From positions 1-7,367 of the forward strand of contig QHQV01000097.1 of NCBI GenBank assembly GCA_003219945.1: a DNA stretch of 7,367 nucleotides, in the 5' to 3' direction. The translations under genes were made by a program, and so were the position numbers. The stretch is from Verrucomicrobiota bacterium. Lineage in GTDB: Bacteria; Verrucomicrobiota; Verrucomicrobiia; Chthoniobacterales; UBA10450. The number at the start of each line of letters is the position of its first letter. Position 1 is the first letter of the stretch. The notes under the pieces are model-generated. The model searched no databases, had not been told where the DNA came from, and saw nothing but the letters and a program-made list of their open reading frames with translations. This document shows positions 1-5,659 of the stretch, in pieces.

Positions 1-512
1 GGTGTGTCGAGTTCATGTTGCGGACATCGCCACGCCCAATCGACATTATTGTGTCCAATACAAATTAGAATCAGATCGGGGAACCGGCGCGCTTGCAGTA
101 ACTCACCGACTTGCCCTGAGAAATTGCGTGTCCCGAGGATGCGGCGAAGAAGATTTTGACGGCAATGTTCATGATCTACGAGCGCACCAACCCCCGCGCA
201 TTCGATCGCGACAAAAGGCGTGATTGCCTCCAGGCTTTTGGAAATACTGCAAATGCTCGGAGCAGCGTCGAGGTGAAGAAACCAATTCTTGCCGCGGGAT
301 GTGTGCGCGCGCCACAACGTGCCCCACGGCGACGAGATGTAAACGCTCGTGCAGACGCTGTCACCGAGTATGGCGACGTGCGGCAACCGGTTAACCAACT
401 GCGCGCGCGTGATCTCGCTTCTTCGGTACGCCAAATAATCAGGATGTAACGGTGACTCAGGTTCAGCAAGCCGCTCCAGGAAGTTCGGGCTGACAAACGG
501 AGCAGATTTCAT
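1..512 (-). CDS. SGNH/GDSL-type hydrolase, partial (C-terminus beyond left edge)
   Basis: The minus-strand frame is open from the ATG at 510-512 to the window edge with no stop, giving 170 residues of an incomplete protein. The visible part fits the SGNH hydrolase fold. A hydrophobic strand runs into G50-D51-S52 (block I, HVAILGDSV), making Ser52 the likely nucleophile. A glycine-containing segment ECAGVGALV (residues 105-113) could supply the block II oxyanion glycine. DLILICIGHNN (146-156) matches block III, with Asn155 as the oxyanion-hole asparagine; the usual GxND appears as GHNN. The catalytic DxxH of block V would lie beyond the edge. No signal peptide is evident, so a cytosolic or membrane-associated location is likely. 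An in-frame TGA lies 21 bp upstream of the ATG with no better start between, and the Shine-Dalgarno signal is weak. The gene follows the lipase maturation factor gene by 50 bp on the same strand, so co-transcription is plausible. The substrate (ester, lipid or acylated sugar) cannot be told. Confidence 0.8.
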   Translation of the reverse strand, partial: MKSAPFVSPNFLERLAEPESPLHPDYLAYRRSEITRAQLVNRLPHVAILGDSVCTSVYISSPWGTLWRAHTSRGKNWFLHLDAAPSICSISKSLEAITPFVAIECAGVGALVDHEHCRQNLLRRILGTRNFSGQVGELLQARRFPDLILICIGHNNVDWAWRCPQHELDT

Positions 513-562
513 CTCGCCCAGGCTACGTTGTACTCACCCGGTTCCGGCAGCATGCCTGCGCG

Positions 563-2095
563 TTACTCATCAAGCCAATCCATCGACTCAAGCAACCTAC
601 GAAACTGCGGATTATCAGCGGAGAGCACGGGCAGCCATTCTCCTACCAGTTCGCGTTTCCACCACGCTTTTTCGCCAACCGGCGTAAATCGGTAACGATA
701 AAGTTGCGCTCGAATGTAATGGGGCGGCGCGTCGGGAAACGGATTGTTCGTGATTAGCGACAGCGTGCCACGATCGTTTTGCAGAAGTTTCCAAACAAAA
801 TGCAGCGTCCACGGATATTCCGAAGGTGATGACATCGCGGCGAACCAGATTTGCCAATCAATCCGCGGCTGGTACGGCGCGACGAACGGCGGCCGACGAT
901 TCGGATCACCGGGCTTGGCTTTGAACTCGTACTCTTTCCATTTCGTGTCGCCAGTAATCAGTGAGTCATCTGTTCCCTCAAAGACAATTTCGTCACGTTC
1001 GCGTCCTATTGTGCCGAATGCGCCGTATGTGTTGACGAGATCAAGCGGATCATAGGAGTAATTCATCAACTGCCGCCCGGAGGCGAGATTAAGCACCGTC
1101 GGTATGCTGAGCCAGATCACCATAACCGTTAACGCAACAGCAATACCGTTGTTGACGCGCGTCGGTTGCGAATTCTGAGCCGCGAGTTGTGCGCGTCTCA
1201 CGATTGATGGCGGGAGAAAACGCCCAAGAAAACTGTCATCAAAGCACGCCAGAAATGGAATGATTGTGAGATAATTAAGAAATGAAAGATTGCCGCTGAT
1301 GATGAGAAAAATCTGGAACGTGACCAGGAGCACGCCGGCAATGTGCCGCGCCATTCGTGGGCCGAAAGAAAACCACGGCACGATTAACTCGACGAAGTGA
1401 TTCCAAAGCACTTCAAATTTGTGGAACCAAAGCGGGGCAAAATGCAAATAGCGGCTGATCGGGTTCGGGATAGGCTGCGTTTCATAGTGATAGTAGAGAC
1501 AGGTCAGATCGCGCCAGCAGGGGTCGCCCCGCAATTTGATCAAGCCGGCGCCAAACATGATGCGAAAACCGAGCCACCGAAAAAGCCAGATCACCAGGAT
1601 CGGGGGCCTCGACTTGGGGAAAGGCCGTCCATCGAGCAGTGGACAAAGAAAGATGGATAAGAACCCGGTCTCAAGTAGCTGGATTTCCCAGCCGTAGCCG
1701 TACCAAATTTGGCCGATGTGAACGATCGACATGTACATCGCCCAAAGAACAGCGAGCAGAATTGCGCTCGCGTACCCGCCGAGAACAATGAGCGATAGCG
1801 CGAATCCGACCCAGGAGAACATTGACAATGCATCGTCGGAAATTCCGAACCAGAAGAGCGTCGGCACTTGCAGCATGCCGGCACTTCGCGAGCCGAGTTG
1901 CGTTTGAACCTCGTTTAAAAAATGCGTGGCCGGCGTTAACCCATGGCCGCCAATCAGCGGAATCAATTGATTTGCCGCGACCAAAAATGCGACCGCATAT
2001 ACAAATCCAACCAGTCGCAGAATCACAAATCGAGTCAGCCAATACGAATTTCCCGGTGCGAAAAGTTTTTCGAGAATGCCTTCGTCGTTAGTCAT
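563..2095 (-). CDS. Lipase maturation factor family membrane protein (LMF1-like)
   Basis: This 510-residue multi-pass membrane protein belongs to the lipase maturation factor family. Vertebrate LMF1 helps homodimeric lipases fold in the endoplasmic reticulum; the role of bacterial members is not settled. The N-terminal two thirds holds hydrophobic segments at about residues 22-48, 92-123, 138-155, 166-186, 234-285 and 318-338. The polytopic core contains the family hallmarks GAGLIKLRGD (182-191), YHYETQPIPNP (202-212) and SGNLSFLNYLT (267-277). The soluble C-terminal part has NTYGAFG (355-361), KPGDPNRRPP (394-403) and IDWQIWFAA (412-420), all recognisably close to animal LMF1. Length is normal for the family. 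The frame can be extended to a TTG at 2134 (523 residues), but the ATG at 2095 is preferred because the extension is polar and unlike the family; neither start has a strong ribosome binding site. The next gene on this strand is an SGNH hydrolase 50 bp downstream, suggesting a functional pair. Family assignment is very secure; biochemical function is inferred. Confidence 0.93.
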   Translation of the reverse strand: MTNDEGILEKLFAPGNSYWLTRFVILRLVGFVYAVAFLVAANQLIPLIGGHGLTPATHFLNEVQTQLGSRSAGMLQVPTLFWFGISDDALSMFSWVGFALSLIVLGGYASAILLAVLWAMYMSIVHIGQIWYGYGWEIQLLETGFLSIFLCPLLDGRPFPKSRPPILVIWLFRWLGFRIMFGAGLIKLRGDPCWRDLTCLYYHYETQPIPNPISRYLHFAPLWFHKFEVLWNHFVELIVPWFSFGPRMARHIAGVLLVTFQIFLIISGNLSFLNYLTIIPFLACFDDSFLGRFLPPSIVRRAQLAAQNSQPTRVNNGIAVALTVMVIWLSIPTVLNLASGRQLMNYSYDPLDLVNTYGAFGTIGRERDEIVFEGTDDSLITGDTKWKEYEFKAKPGDPNRRPPFVAPYQPRIDWQIWFAAMSSPSEYPWTLHFVWKLLQNDRGTLSLITNNPFPDAPPHYIRAQLYRYRFTPVGEKAWWKRELVGEWLPVLSADNPQFRRLLESMDWLDE

Positions 2096-2182
2096 TTCAT
2101 TCTGCTTACCAGCACGCGGACTGAGCTTCAACAACGCTCAACGCGTATGAATAATCCCAAGCCAGTCGCGTGTTCGCGCGCG

Positions 2183-2211
2183 TTGACACTGAGTGTGATG
2201 AGATTCAGCTT
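2183..2211 (+). promoter_or_regulatory. Possible tRNA promoter (-35 TTGACA)
   Basis: A perfect TTGACA hexamer lies at 2183-2188, ending 34 bp before the mature tRNA 5' end. This is a suitable distance for a housekeeping sigma-70 promoter with a start a few bases upstream of the tRNA. With a 17-bp spacer the -10 position reads CAGCTT (2206-2211), a poor match to TATAAT. The -35 is seen directly; promoter function is inferred. No convincing promoter was found on the opposite strand for the divergent membrane protein gene. Confidence 0.35.
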
Positions 2212-2222
2212 TCCTGCCTTCA

Positions 2223-2294
2223 GCCAGGGTAGCTCAGTGGTAGAGCAGGGGACTCATAAGCCCTTGGTCGGGAGTTCGAATCTCCCCCCTGGCA
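2223..2294 (+). tRNA. tRNA with CAU anticodon (elongator tRNA-Met, or tRNA-Ile2)
   Basis: A full cloverleaf can be drawn by hand. The acceptor stem GCCAGGG (2223-2229) pairs perfectly with CCCTGGC (2287-2293), followed by discriminator A2294. The D stem is GCTC/GAGC (2232-2235/2243-2246). The anticodon loop CTCATAA (2253-2259) has CAT at 2255-2257. The T stem is GGGAG/CTCCC with loop TTCGAAT. The anticodon stem GGGGA/GCCCT holds a G-U pair at its outer end and an A-G mismatch next to the loop. It is not an initiator, since the first acceptor base pair is a normal G-C and the three G-C pairs expected next to the anticodon loop are interrupted. Elongator Met and lysidine-modified Ile2 cannot be separated with certainty; the D arm and the CTTGGTCG stretch resemble E. 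coli tRNA-Ile2. The 3' CCA is not encoded and must be added by the CCA-adding enzyme. It is the only plus-strand gene in the window. Confidence 0.95.
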
Positions 2295-2299
2295 TTCCT

Positions 2300-3073
2300 T
2301 TACTCCTTGGGTTTCGCAAGGTATGGCTCTAAGTCCTTGTCGCCGCCGCGGATCGCAGCCATGAAGCAAACGCCGCTGTGCTCGGCCACCGCACCTGTCC
2401 AGCCTTCCTGATGAACATAACGCCAGCCAGAGAAGCGCAGCACTGCTCCGGTCTTGCTGTCTCTCTCCGCCGGGAAAAGAAAGAACTGCATGCGTTTCTC
2501 AGAAATCCAGATTTGAGCGATACGACGTGACTCGTCGTCTTCAAAAACACGGCAACCAATGGTGCCAAAATCGGCGAACTCTTCCGGAACATCGTAGTGT
2601 TCCAACCCGTGTTTCATAAAGAACAAGTCGCTTAATGTTCCTGCTTCAGCGTTCACCGGGTCCAGCATTAACGGTCGCGTGGAAGCAGCTACCCCCAACA
2701 ATTTGCGAGCTGGCGCCGAGCCCGGGAAATCATTTAGGTGGCTAACGAAATTGAACACGAACACTCCTGCAATCACCGCAACTGCGATGCTGATCGCCAG
2801 CACGGCGGGGTTGCGCAGCGTTTCTTTCCAACTCCGCTTCGAGGTGGGGCCCAGGTTTTTTCCTGAGAACCACTCGGCGGACTCCGCCGGAATGGGAATC
2901 AGACGAACGAGGCGAGCCACGGCGCGATCGAAATTCTGTTGATCGATAAATTCGGCGGAGCTGTCTGCACGAGATATTGCCAAGCGCATGGGACGGTCGG
3001 CCAACTGGCGTGCGCTGATCGGAGCGCAGTTTAAAAGAGAGCGTTGCCGGCGTATTGACGACAGTAGCTTCAT
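2300..3073 (-). CDS. Single-pass membrane protein, probable anti-sigma factor
   Basis: This 257-residue protein begins at an ATG that overlaps the stop of the sigma factor gene (ATGA, 4 bp), the usual arrangement of an ECF sigma factor with its membrane anti-sigma partner. The first roughly 87 residues are polar and probably cytosolic. One strong hydrophobic segment at about 89-111 (AVLAISIAVAVIAGVFVF) would cross the membrane, leaving a domain of about 145 residues outside. That domain ends in a conserved-looking aromatic stretch, GWRYVHQEGWTGAV (216-229), then GVCFMAAIRGG (234-244). No zinc-binding HxxxCxxC anti-sigma motif is visible in the N-terminal part, so the assignment rests on topology and gene context and not on a recognised domain. 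The C-terminal domain could sense an envelope signal or bind a ligand. Its stop codon lies 5 bp from the 3' end of the oppositely oriented tRNA, with no terminator between. Confidence 0.72.
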   Translation of the reverse strand: MKLLSSIRRQRSLLNCAPISARQLADRPMRLAISRADSSAEFIDQQNFDRAVARLVRLIPIPAESAEWFSGKNLGPTSKRSWKETLRNPAVLAISIAVAVIAGVFVFNFVSHLNDFPGSAPARKLLGVAASTRPLMLDPVNAEAGTLSDLFFMKHGLEHYDVPEEFADFGTIGCRVFEDDESRRIAQIWISEKRMQFFLFPAERDSKTGAVLRFSGWRYVHQEGWTGAVAEHSGVCFMAAIRGGDKDLEPYLAKPKE

Positions 3074-3552
3074 ACCTTGCTCGGTTGAGGAAATTTCGAA
3101 TCAAGCCATGCCTGCAATTGCCGGCGTGCTTTAGCGAGGCAGCGCGAAAGCTCGCTTACCTTCAGTTCGGCGATGTCGAGGATTTCTTGGTAGTCGAACT
3201 CGTCGAGGTAAAATAGCGCCAATGCGCTTCGCTGCGGATCGGGTGCGGCCGAAATCCAAATCGCGAGTTGCATAGGATCAAGGCGCTGAATTTGTGATTC
3301 AGCATCCGAAGCCACATCGTGCTCATCCATTTCAACCGACTCCGGTTGCAAGTCGCTTTTCGTCGCTTCCAAGCAGCGCCACCGCGCGTCGCGGAACAGC
3401 CAGAACGGTTCGCTCGGCAGTTCTCCGCGGGCAGCCCGCACCGCAGCCTCACGCAATGTCGCGTGAAAAACGTCCTGCGTCTTTCGCGAATCGCCGAGCA
3501 TCAGGAAACAAAAGCGGTAAAGCTGTGGTAGATTTTGTTTTCGTTCCGCCAC
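3070..3552 (-). CDS. ECF-like RNA polymerase sigma factor
   Basis: The product is a small sigma-70 family protein of about 160 residues with the two-domain ECF layout. Region 2 is represented by LYRFCFLMLGD (11-21) and QDVFHATLREA (26-36), a divergent version of the usual GD..DAEDLVQETF helix. Region 4 is clearer: DPQRSALALFYLDEFDYQEI (105-124), followed by a helix-turn-helix-like part and KARRQLQAWL (141-150), the normal end of sigma-4 where the -35 element is bound. A poorly conserved, acidic linker of about 60 residues joins them. The frame extends upstream to a TTG at 3609. The GTG at 3552 is preferred because it has GGGGA nine bases upstream and begins just before region 2, while the TTG sits inside a hairpin loop. 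The overlapping downstream gene encodes the likely anti-sigma factor. The degenerate region 2 means promoter melting ability or specificity may be unusual. Target promoters are unknown. Confidence 0.8.
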   Translation of the reverse strand: MAERKQNLPQLYRFCFLMLGDSRKTQDVFHATLREAAVRAARGELPSEPFWLFRDARWRCLEATKSDLQPESVEMDEHDVASDAESQIQRLDPMQLAIWISAAPDPQRSALALFYLDEFDYQEILDIAELKVSELSRCLAKARRQLQAWLDSKFPQPSKV

Positions 3553-3600
3553 GCTAAATAGTCCCCGAAAAACCTGGCGCACTCTACGCGTCCGGTGTAC

Positions 3601-3616
3601 CGCAGGCAAACCTGCG
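3601..3616. other. Short perfect hairpin in dapL-sigma intergenic region
   Basis: CGCAGG at 3601-3606 and CCTGCG at 3611-3616 form a six-pair stem around a four-base loop, in the 99-bp gap between the end of dapL and the preferred start of the sigma factor gene. On the minus strand it could slow or end dapL transcription, but no T-rich run follows it, so a classical rho-independent terminator is not supported. Confidence 0.35.
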
Positions 3617-3651
3617 TGCGTGAATCCGGTTCGCAGACGAAATTCTCTATG

Positions 3652-4893
3652 TCACGAGCTTCGCAGAGTTTTCAAACGCCGCGCCACTTCCTTCGCGTTT
3701 TCCCTGCTGTTGAACGCTGAGATGCGAAAATAACCTTCGCCTTGTGCGCCGAAACCAGCGCCCGGCGTGATGACGACGTTCAGCTCGCGCAACATACGGT
3801 CGAACAGTTGCCAGCTCGTCAGGCCGTCTGGTGTTTTCACCCAGATGTAAGGCGCATCGACTCCTCCGAAGGCCTGCATGCCGGCATCACTCGCCGCATT
3901 GCGAAGGACTTTGGCATTTCCCATGTAATGATCGATGAGCTCACGAACCTGCTTACGGCCTTCAGCGGAATACAATGCTTCAGCGCCGCGTTGCACCGGG
4001 TAAGCAACACTGTTCGATTTCGTGCTCCAACGACGCTGCCAAAGCGGATGCAGCGGCAGCCGACGACCATCGGCCGTCCGCGCGAGCACCGATTTCGGCA
4101 TCACCGTAAATCCACAGCGCACACCGGTGAACCCGCCATTCTTGGAAAAGCTGCGCAATTCAATCGCGCAAGCGAGTGCACCTGGGATCTCGAAAATAGA
4201 ATGCGGAATCTCAGGATCGGAAATGTACGCCTCGTACGCGGCATCGAAGAGCAATAGCGCATCGTGTTCGTGCGCATAATCGACCCAGCGCGCGAGCTGG
4301 GCGCGCGATGCGACGGCACCCGTTGGATTGTTTGGAAAACAAAGATAGACTAGATCGACATGCTCGTTAGGTGGCTCGGGCACGAAATTGTTTTCCGCCG
4401 TGCAGGGCAAATAATAAATGCCCTCGTAGCTGCCATCTTTCCGTGACGGCCCAGTGTGGCCCGCCATCACGTTTGTGTCCACGTACACCGGATACACCGG
4501 ATCAGGCACCGCAACCTTGTTTTGGGCGCTGAGAATATCGAGGACGTAGCCGCAATCGTTTTTTGATCCGTCAGAAACGAAAATTTCGTCGTCAGCAATC
4601 TGAATATTCCGATTGCGGTAGTCGCGTTGCGCGATGGTTGATCTGAGAAACTCGTAGCCGTGTTCCGGACCGTAGCCGCGAAAACTTTCGCGGTGTCCCA
4701 GCTCATCGACCGCGCGCTTCATTGCTTCAATGGCTGCAGGCGGAAGCGGCTCGGTAACATCACCGATTCCGCAACGGATTAATCGTTTGGCGCCTTCAGG
4801 ATGGGCTTCGCAGAATTCGCGCACGCGACGCGCCACCTCTGGGAAAAGATAGCCGGCCTGAAGTTTCAGGTAATGTTCGTTCAGATAAACCAT
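3652..4893 (-). CDS. dapL: LL-diaminopimelate aminotransferase
   Basis: This cytosolic PLP enzyme converts tetrahydrodipicolinate directly to LL-2,6-diaminopimelate with glutamate as amino donor, the short route to lysine and meso-diaminopimelate for peptidoglycan. It is known from plants, Chlamydiae and several bacterial groups including Verrucomicrobia. The 413-residue length is typical. Visible features are an N-terminal [10 protein letters not shown] (15-24), [15 protein letters not shown] (39-53), DGSKNDCG (108-115), the class I aminotransferase motif FPNNPTG (186-192), the PLP-ring aspartate D217 in [10 protein letters not shown], the Schiff-base lysine K251 in [17 protein letters not shown], and the carboxylate-binding R390 in [13 protein letters not shown]. 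The two residues after the lysine are Asn-Gly where many relatives have Thr-Ala or Tyr-Ala, which should be tolerated. The ATG at 4893 starts the normal family N-terminus, although no clear Shine-Dalgarno sequence precedes it. sodA lies 85 bp upstream with a palindromic element between, and the sigma factor gene follows. Confidence 0.96.
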   Translation of the reverse strand: MVYLNEHYLKLQAGYLFPEVARRVREFCEAHPEGAKRLIRCGIGDVTEPLPPAAIEAMKRAVDELGHRESFRGYGPEHGYEFLRSTIAQRDYRNRNIQIADDEIFVSDGSKNDCGYVLDILSAQNKVAVPDPVYPVYVDTNVMAGHTGPSRKDGSYEGIYYLPCTAENNFVPEPPNEHVDLVYLCFPNNPTGAVASRAQLARWVDYAHEHDALLLFDAAYEAYISDPEIPHSIFEIPGALACAIELRSFSKNGGFTGVRCGFTVMPKSVLARTADGRRLPLHPLWQRRWSTKSNSVAYPVQRGAEALYSAEGRKQVRELIDHYMGNAKVLRNAASDAGMQAFGGVDAPYIWVKTPDGLTSWQLFDRMLRELNVVITPGAGFGAQGEGYFRISAFNSRENAKEVARRLKTLRSS

Positions 4894-4898
4894 TGCTG

Positions 4899-4957
4899 GT
4901 AGGGACAGACCGCTGGGCCGTCCGTTGCGTTCGGCGCGCCCGGCGGTCGCGCCCTAC
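4899..4957. repeat. 59-bp imperfect palindromic element (REP/MITE-like) between sodA and dapL
   Basis: The element opens with GTAGGG (4899-4904) and closes with its exact complement CCCTAC (4952-4957). The 26-base arms (4899-4924 and 4932-4957) pair at 19 Watson-Crick positions plus one G-T, in blocks of 6, 6, 4 and 3 pairs separated by two three-base internal bulges, around the 7-base loop TTGCGTT. It is much more GC-rich than the flanking sequence. It fills most of the 85-bp gap downstream of sodA and ends 5 bp before the dapL start codon. The form resembles the dispersed extragenic palindromes common in bacterial genomes. It could also fold in the sodA-dapL transcript and affect termination or mRNA stability, though no T run follows. 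Only one copy is in the window, so its repetitive nature is inferred. Confidence 0.65.
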
Positions 4958-4978
4958 AGATTTGCGAATTGCCGGCGC

Positions 4979-5575
4979 TCAGTAATTTTCCGCCGCCGCG
5001 TCCCAGTTCACCACGTCCCACCATGCCTTAAGGTAATCGGCCCGGCGGTTTTGATACTTCAGATAATACGCGTGCTCCCACACGTCGACGCCAAGGATCG
5101 GCGTATTGCCGTCCATCAAAGGACTGTCTTGATTTGGCGTGGAAATTATTTCGAGACTTCCATTCTTGTTCTTGATCAGCCATGCCCATCCGCTGCCGAA
5201 ACGCCCCACACCGGCAGCACTAAGTTTTTCTTTGAACTGATCGAAGCTGCCGAAGGCGGATTTGATGTCGTCGGCGAGTTTGCCTTTAGGTTCGCCGCCG
5301 GCGTTCGGTCCCATGATTTTCCAAAAGAATGAGTGATTGGCATGCCCGCCGCCATTGTTCCGCACGATTGTGCGAATGTTTTCCGGCACGACATTAAGGT
5401 CACTGATCAGGTCCTCTACGGTTTTCTTCTCCAGATCGGTGCCCTTGATCGCCTTGTTCACATTGTCGATGTAAGCCTGGTGATGCTTGGTGTAATGGAT
5501 TTCCATTGTGCGCGCATCGATGTGCGGCCCCAACGCGTCATACGCATAGCGTAATTTAGGTAGTTCGTAAGCCAT
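4979..5575 (-). CDS. sodA: Superoxide dismutase, Mn/Fe family (Mn-type signature)
   Basis: This 198-residue enzyme dismutes superoxide to oxygen and hydrogen peroxide, and is probably cytosolic because it has no signal peptide. The four metal ligands are all present: His27 ([12 protein letters not shown]), His81 ([11 protein letters not shown]), and Asp164 and His168 in the family signature DVWEHAYY. Manganese preference is suggested by GGHANH in place of the iron-type NQVWNH region, and by the glutamine in TPNQDSPL (Gln149), the position of the Mn-type active-site glutamine. Cambialistic use of iron cannot be excluded. Length and both domains are complete, and the C-terminus [16 protein letters not shown] is typical. 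The ATG at 5575 gives the standard [15 protein letters not shown] start; the bases before it show no clear ribosome binding site. It lies 84 bp downstream of the squalene-hopene cyclase gene and 85 bp upstream of dapL, all on the same strand. Confidence 0.97.
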   Translation of the reverse strand: MAYELPKLRYAYDALGPHIDARTMEIHYTKHHQAYIDNVNKAIKGTDLEKKTVEDLISDLNVVPENIRTIVRNNGGGHANHSFFWKIMGPNAGGEPKGKLADDIKSAFGSFDQFKEKLSAAGVGRFGSGWAWLIKNKNGSLEIISTPNQDSPLMDGNTPILGVDVWEHAYYLKYQNRRADYLKAWWDVVNWDAAAENY

Positions 5576-5576
5576 A

Positions 5577-5610
5577 ATCGTTACTGTTAGATCGAATTAC
5601 GCCGAACGAT
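5577..5610. promoter_or_regulatory. Weak dyad upstream of sodA
   Basis: ATCGTT at 5577-5582 is repeated in inverted orientation as AACGAT at 5605-5610, with a 22-bp spacer, immediately before the sodA start codon. It could be an operator or part of the 5' untranslated region. Six-base arms this far apart also arise by chance, and no clear -35/-10 pair was found in the 84-bp gap. Confidence 0.15.
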
Positions 5611-5622
5611 AGGTTTTATTTT

Positions 5623-5642
5623 CGGCCGGAACACGACGGCCG
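5623..5642. other. Hairpin downstream of the squalene-hopene cyclase gene
   Basis: CGGCCG at 5623-5628 and again at 5637-5642 is self-complementary and forms a six-pair stem around an 8-base loop, 17 bp past the cyclase stop codon. On the minus strand the hairpin is followed by an A-rich run (AAAATAAAA) and not by T residues, so it does not fit an intrinsic terminator for the cyclase. It may still be a processing or pausing structure. Confidence 0.3.
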
Positions 5643-5659
5643 CTCACTACCGTCGCCGT

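Noticed and set aside
2..496. Three ORFs of 73-106 codons (plus strand 2-223 and 156-449; minus strand 176-496)
   Set aside because: They have Arg/Ala-rich shadow composition and overlap the minus-strand SGNH hydrolase frame, which shows recognisable motifs.
2096..2134. TTG start extending the lipase maturation factor by 13 residues
   Set aside because: The extension is polar and outside the family N-terminus, and the ATG at 2095 is available.
2139..2185. Inverted pair CAACGCG / CGCGTTG upstream of the tRNA
   Set aside because: Seven-base arms with a 33-bp spacer in CG-rich sequence are expected by chance; it overlaps the better-supported -35 element.
1943..2332. Plus-strand ORF spanning the tRNA and the start of the membrane protein gene
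   Set aside because: It reads through the tRNA and antisense to a well-supported gene; its product resembles nothing.
3742..4279. Plus-strand ORFs of 171 and 85 codons inside dapL
   Set aside because: They lie antisense to a strongly conserved aminotransferase and show no motif.
5612..5642. Intrinsic terminator for the cyclase gene
   Set aside because: The hairpin is followed by A residues on the transcribed strand; the T run is on the other side and would precede the stem on the plus strand.
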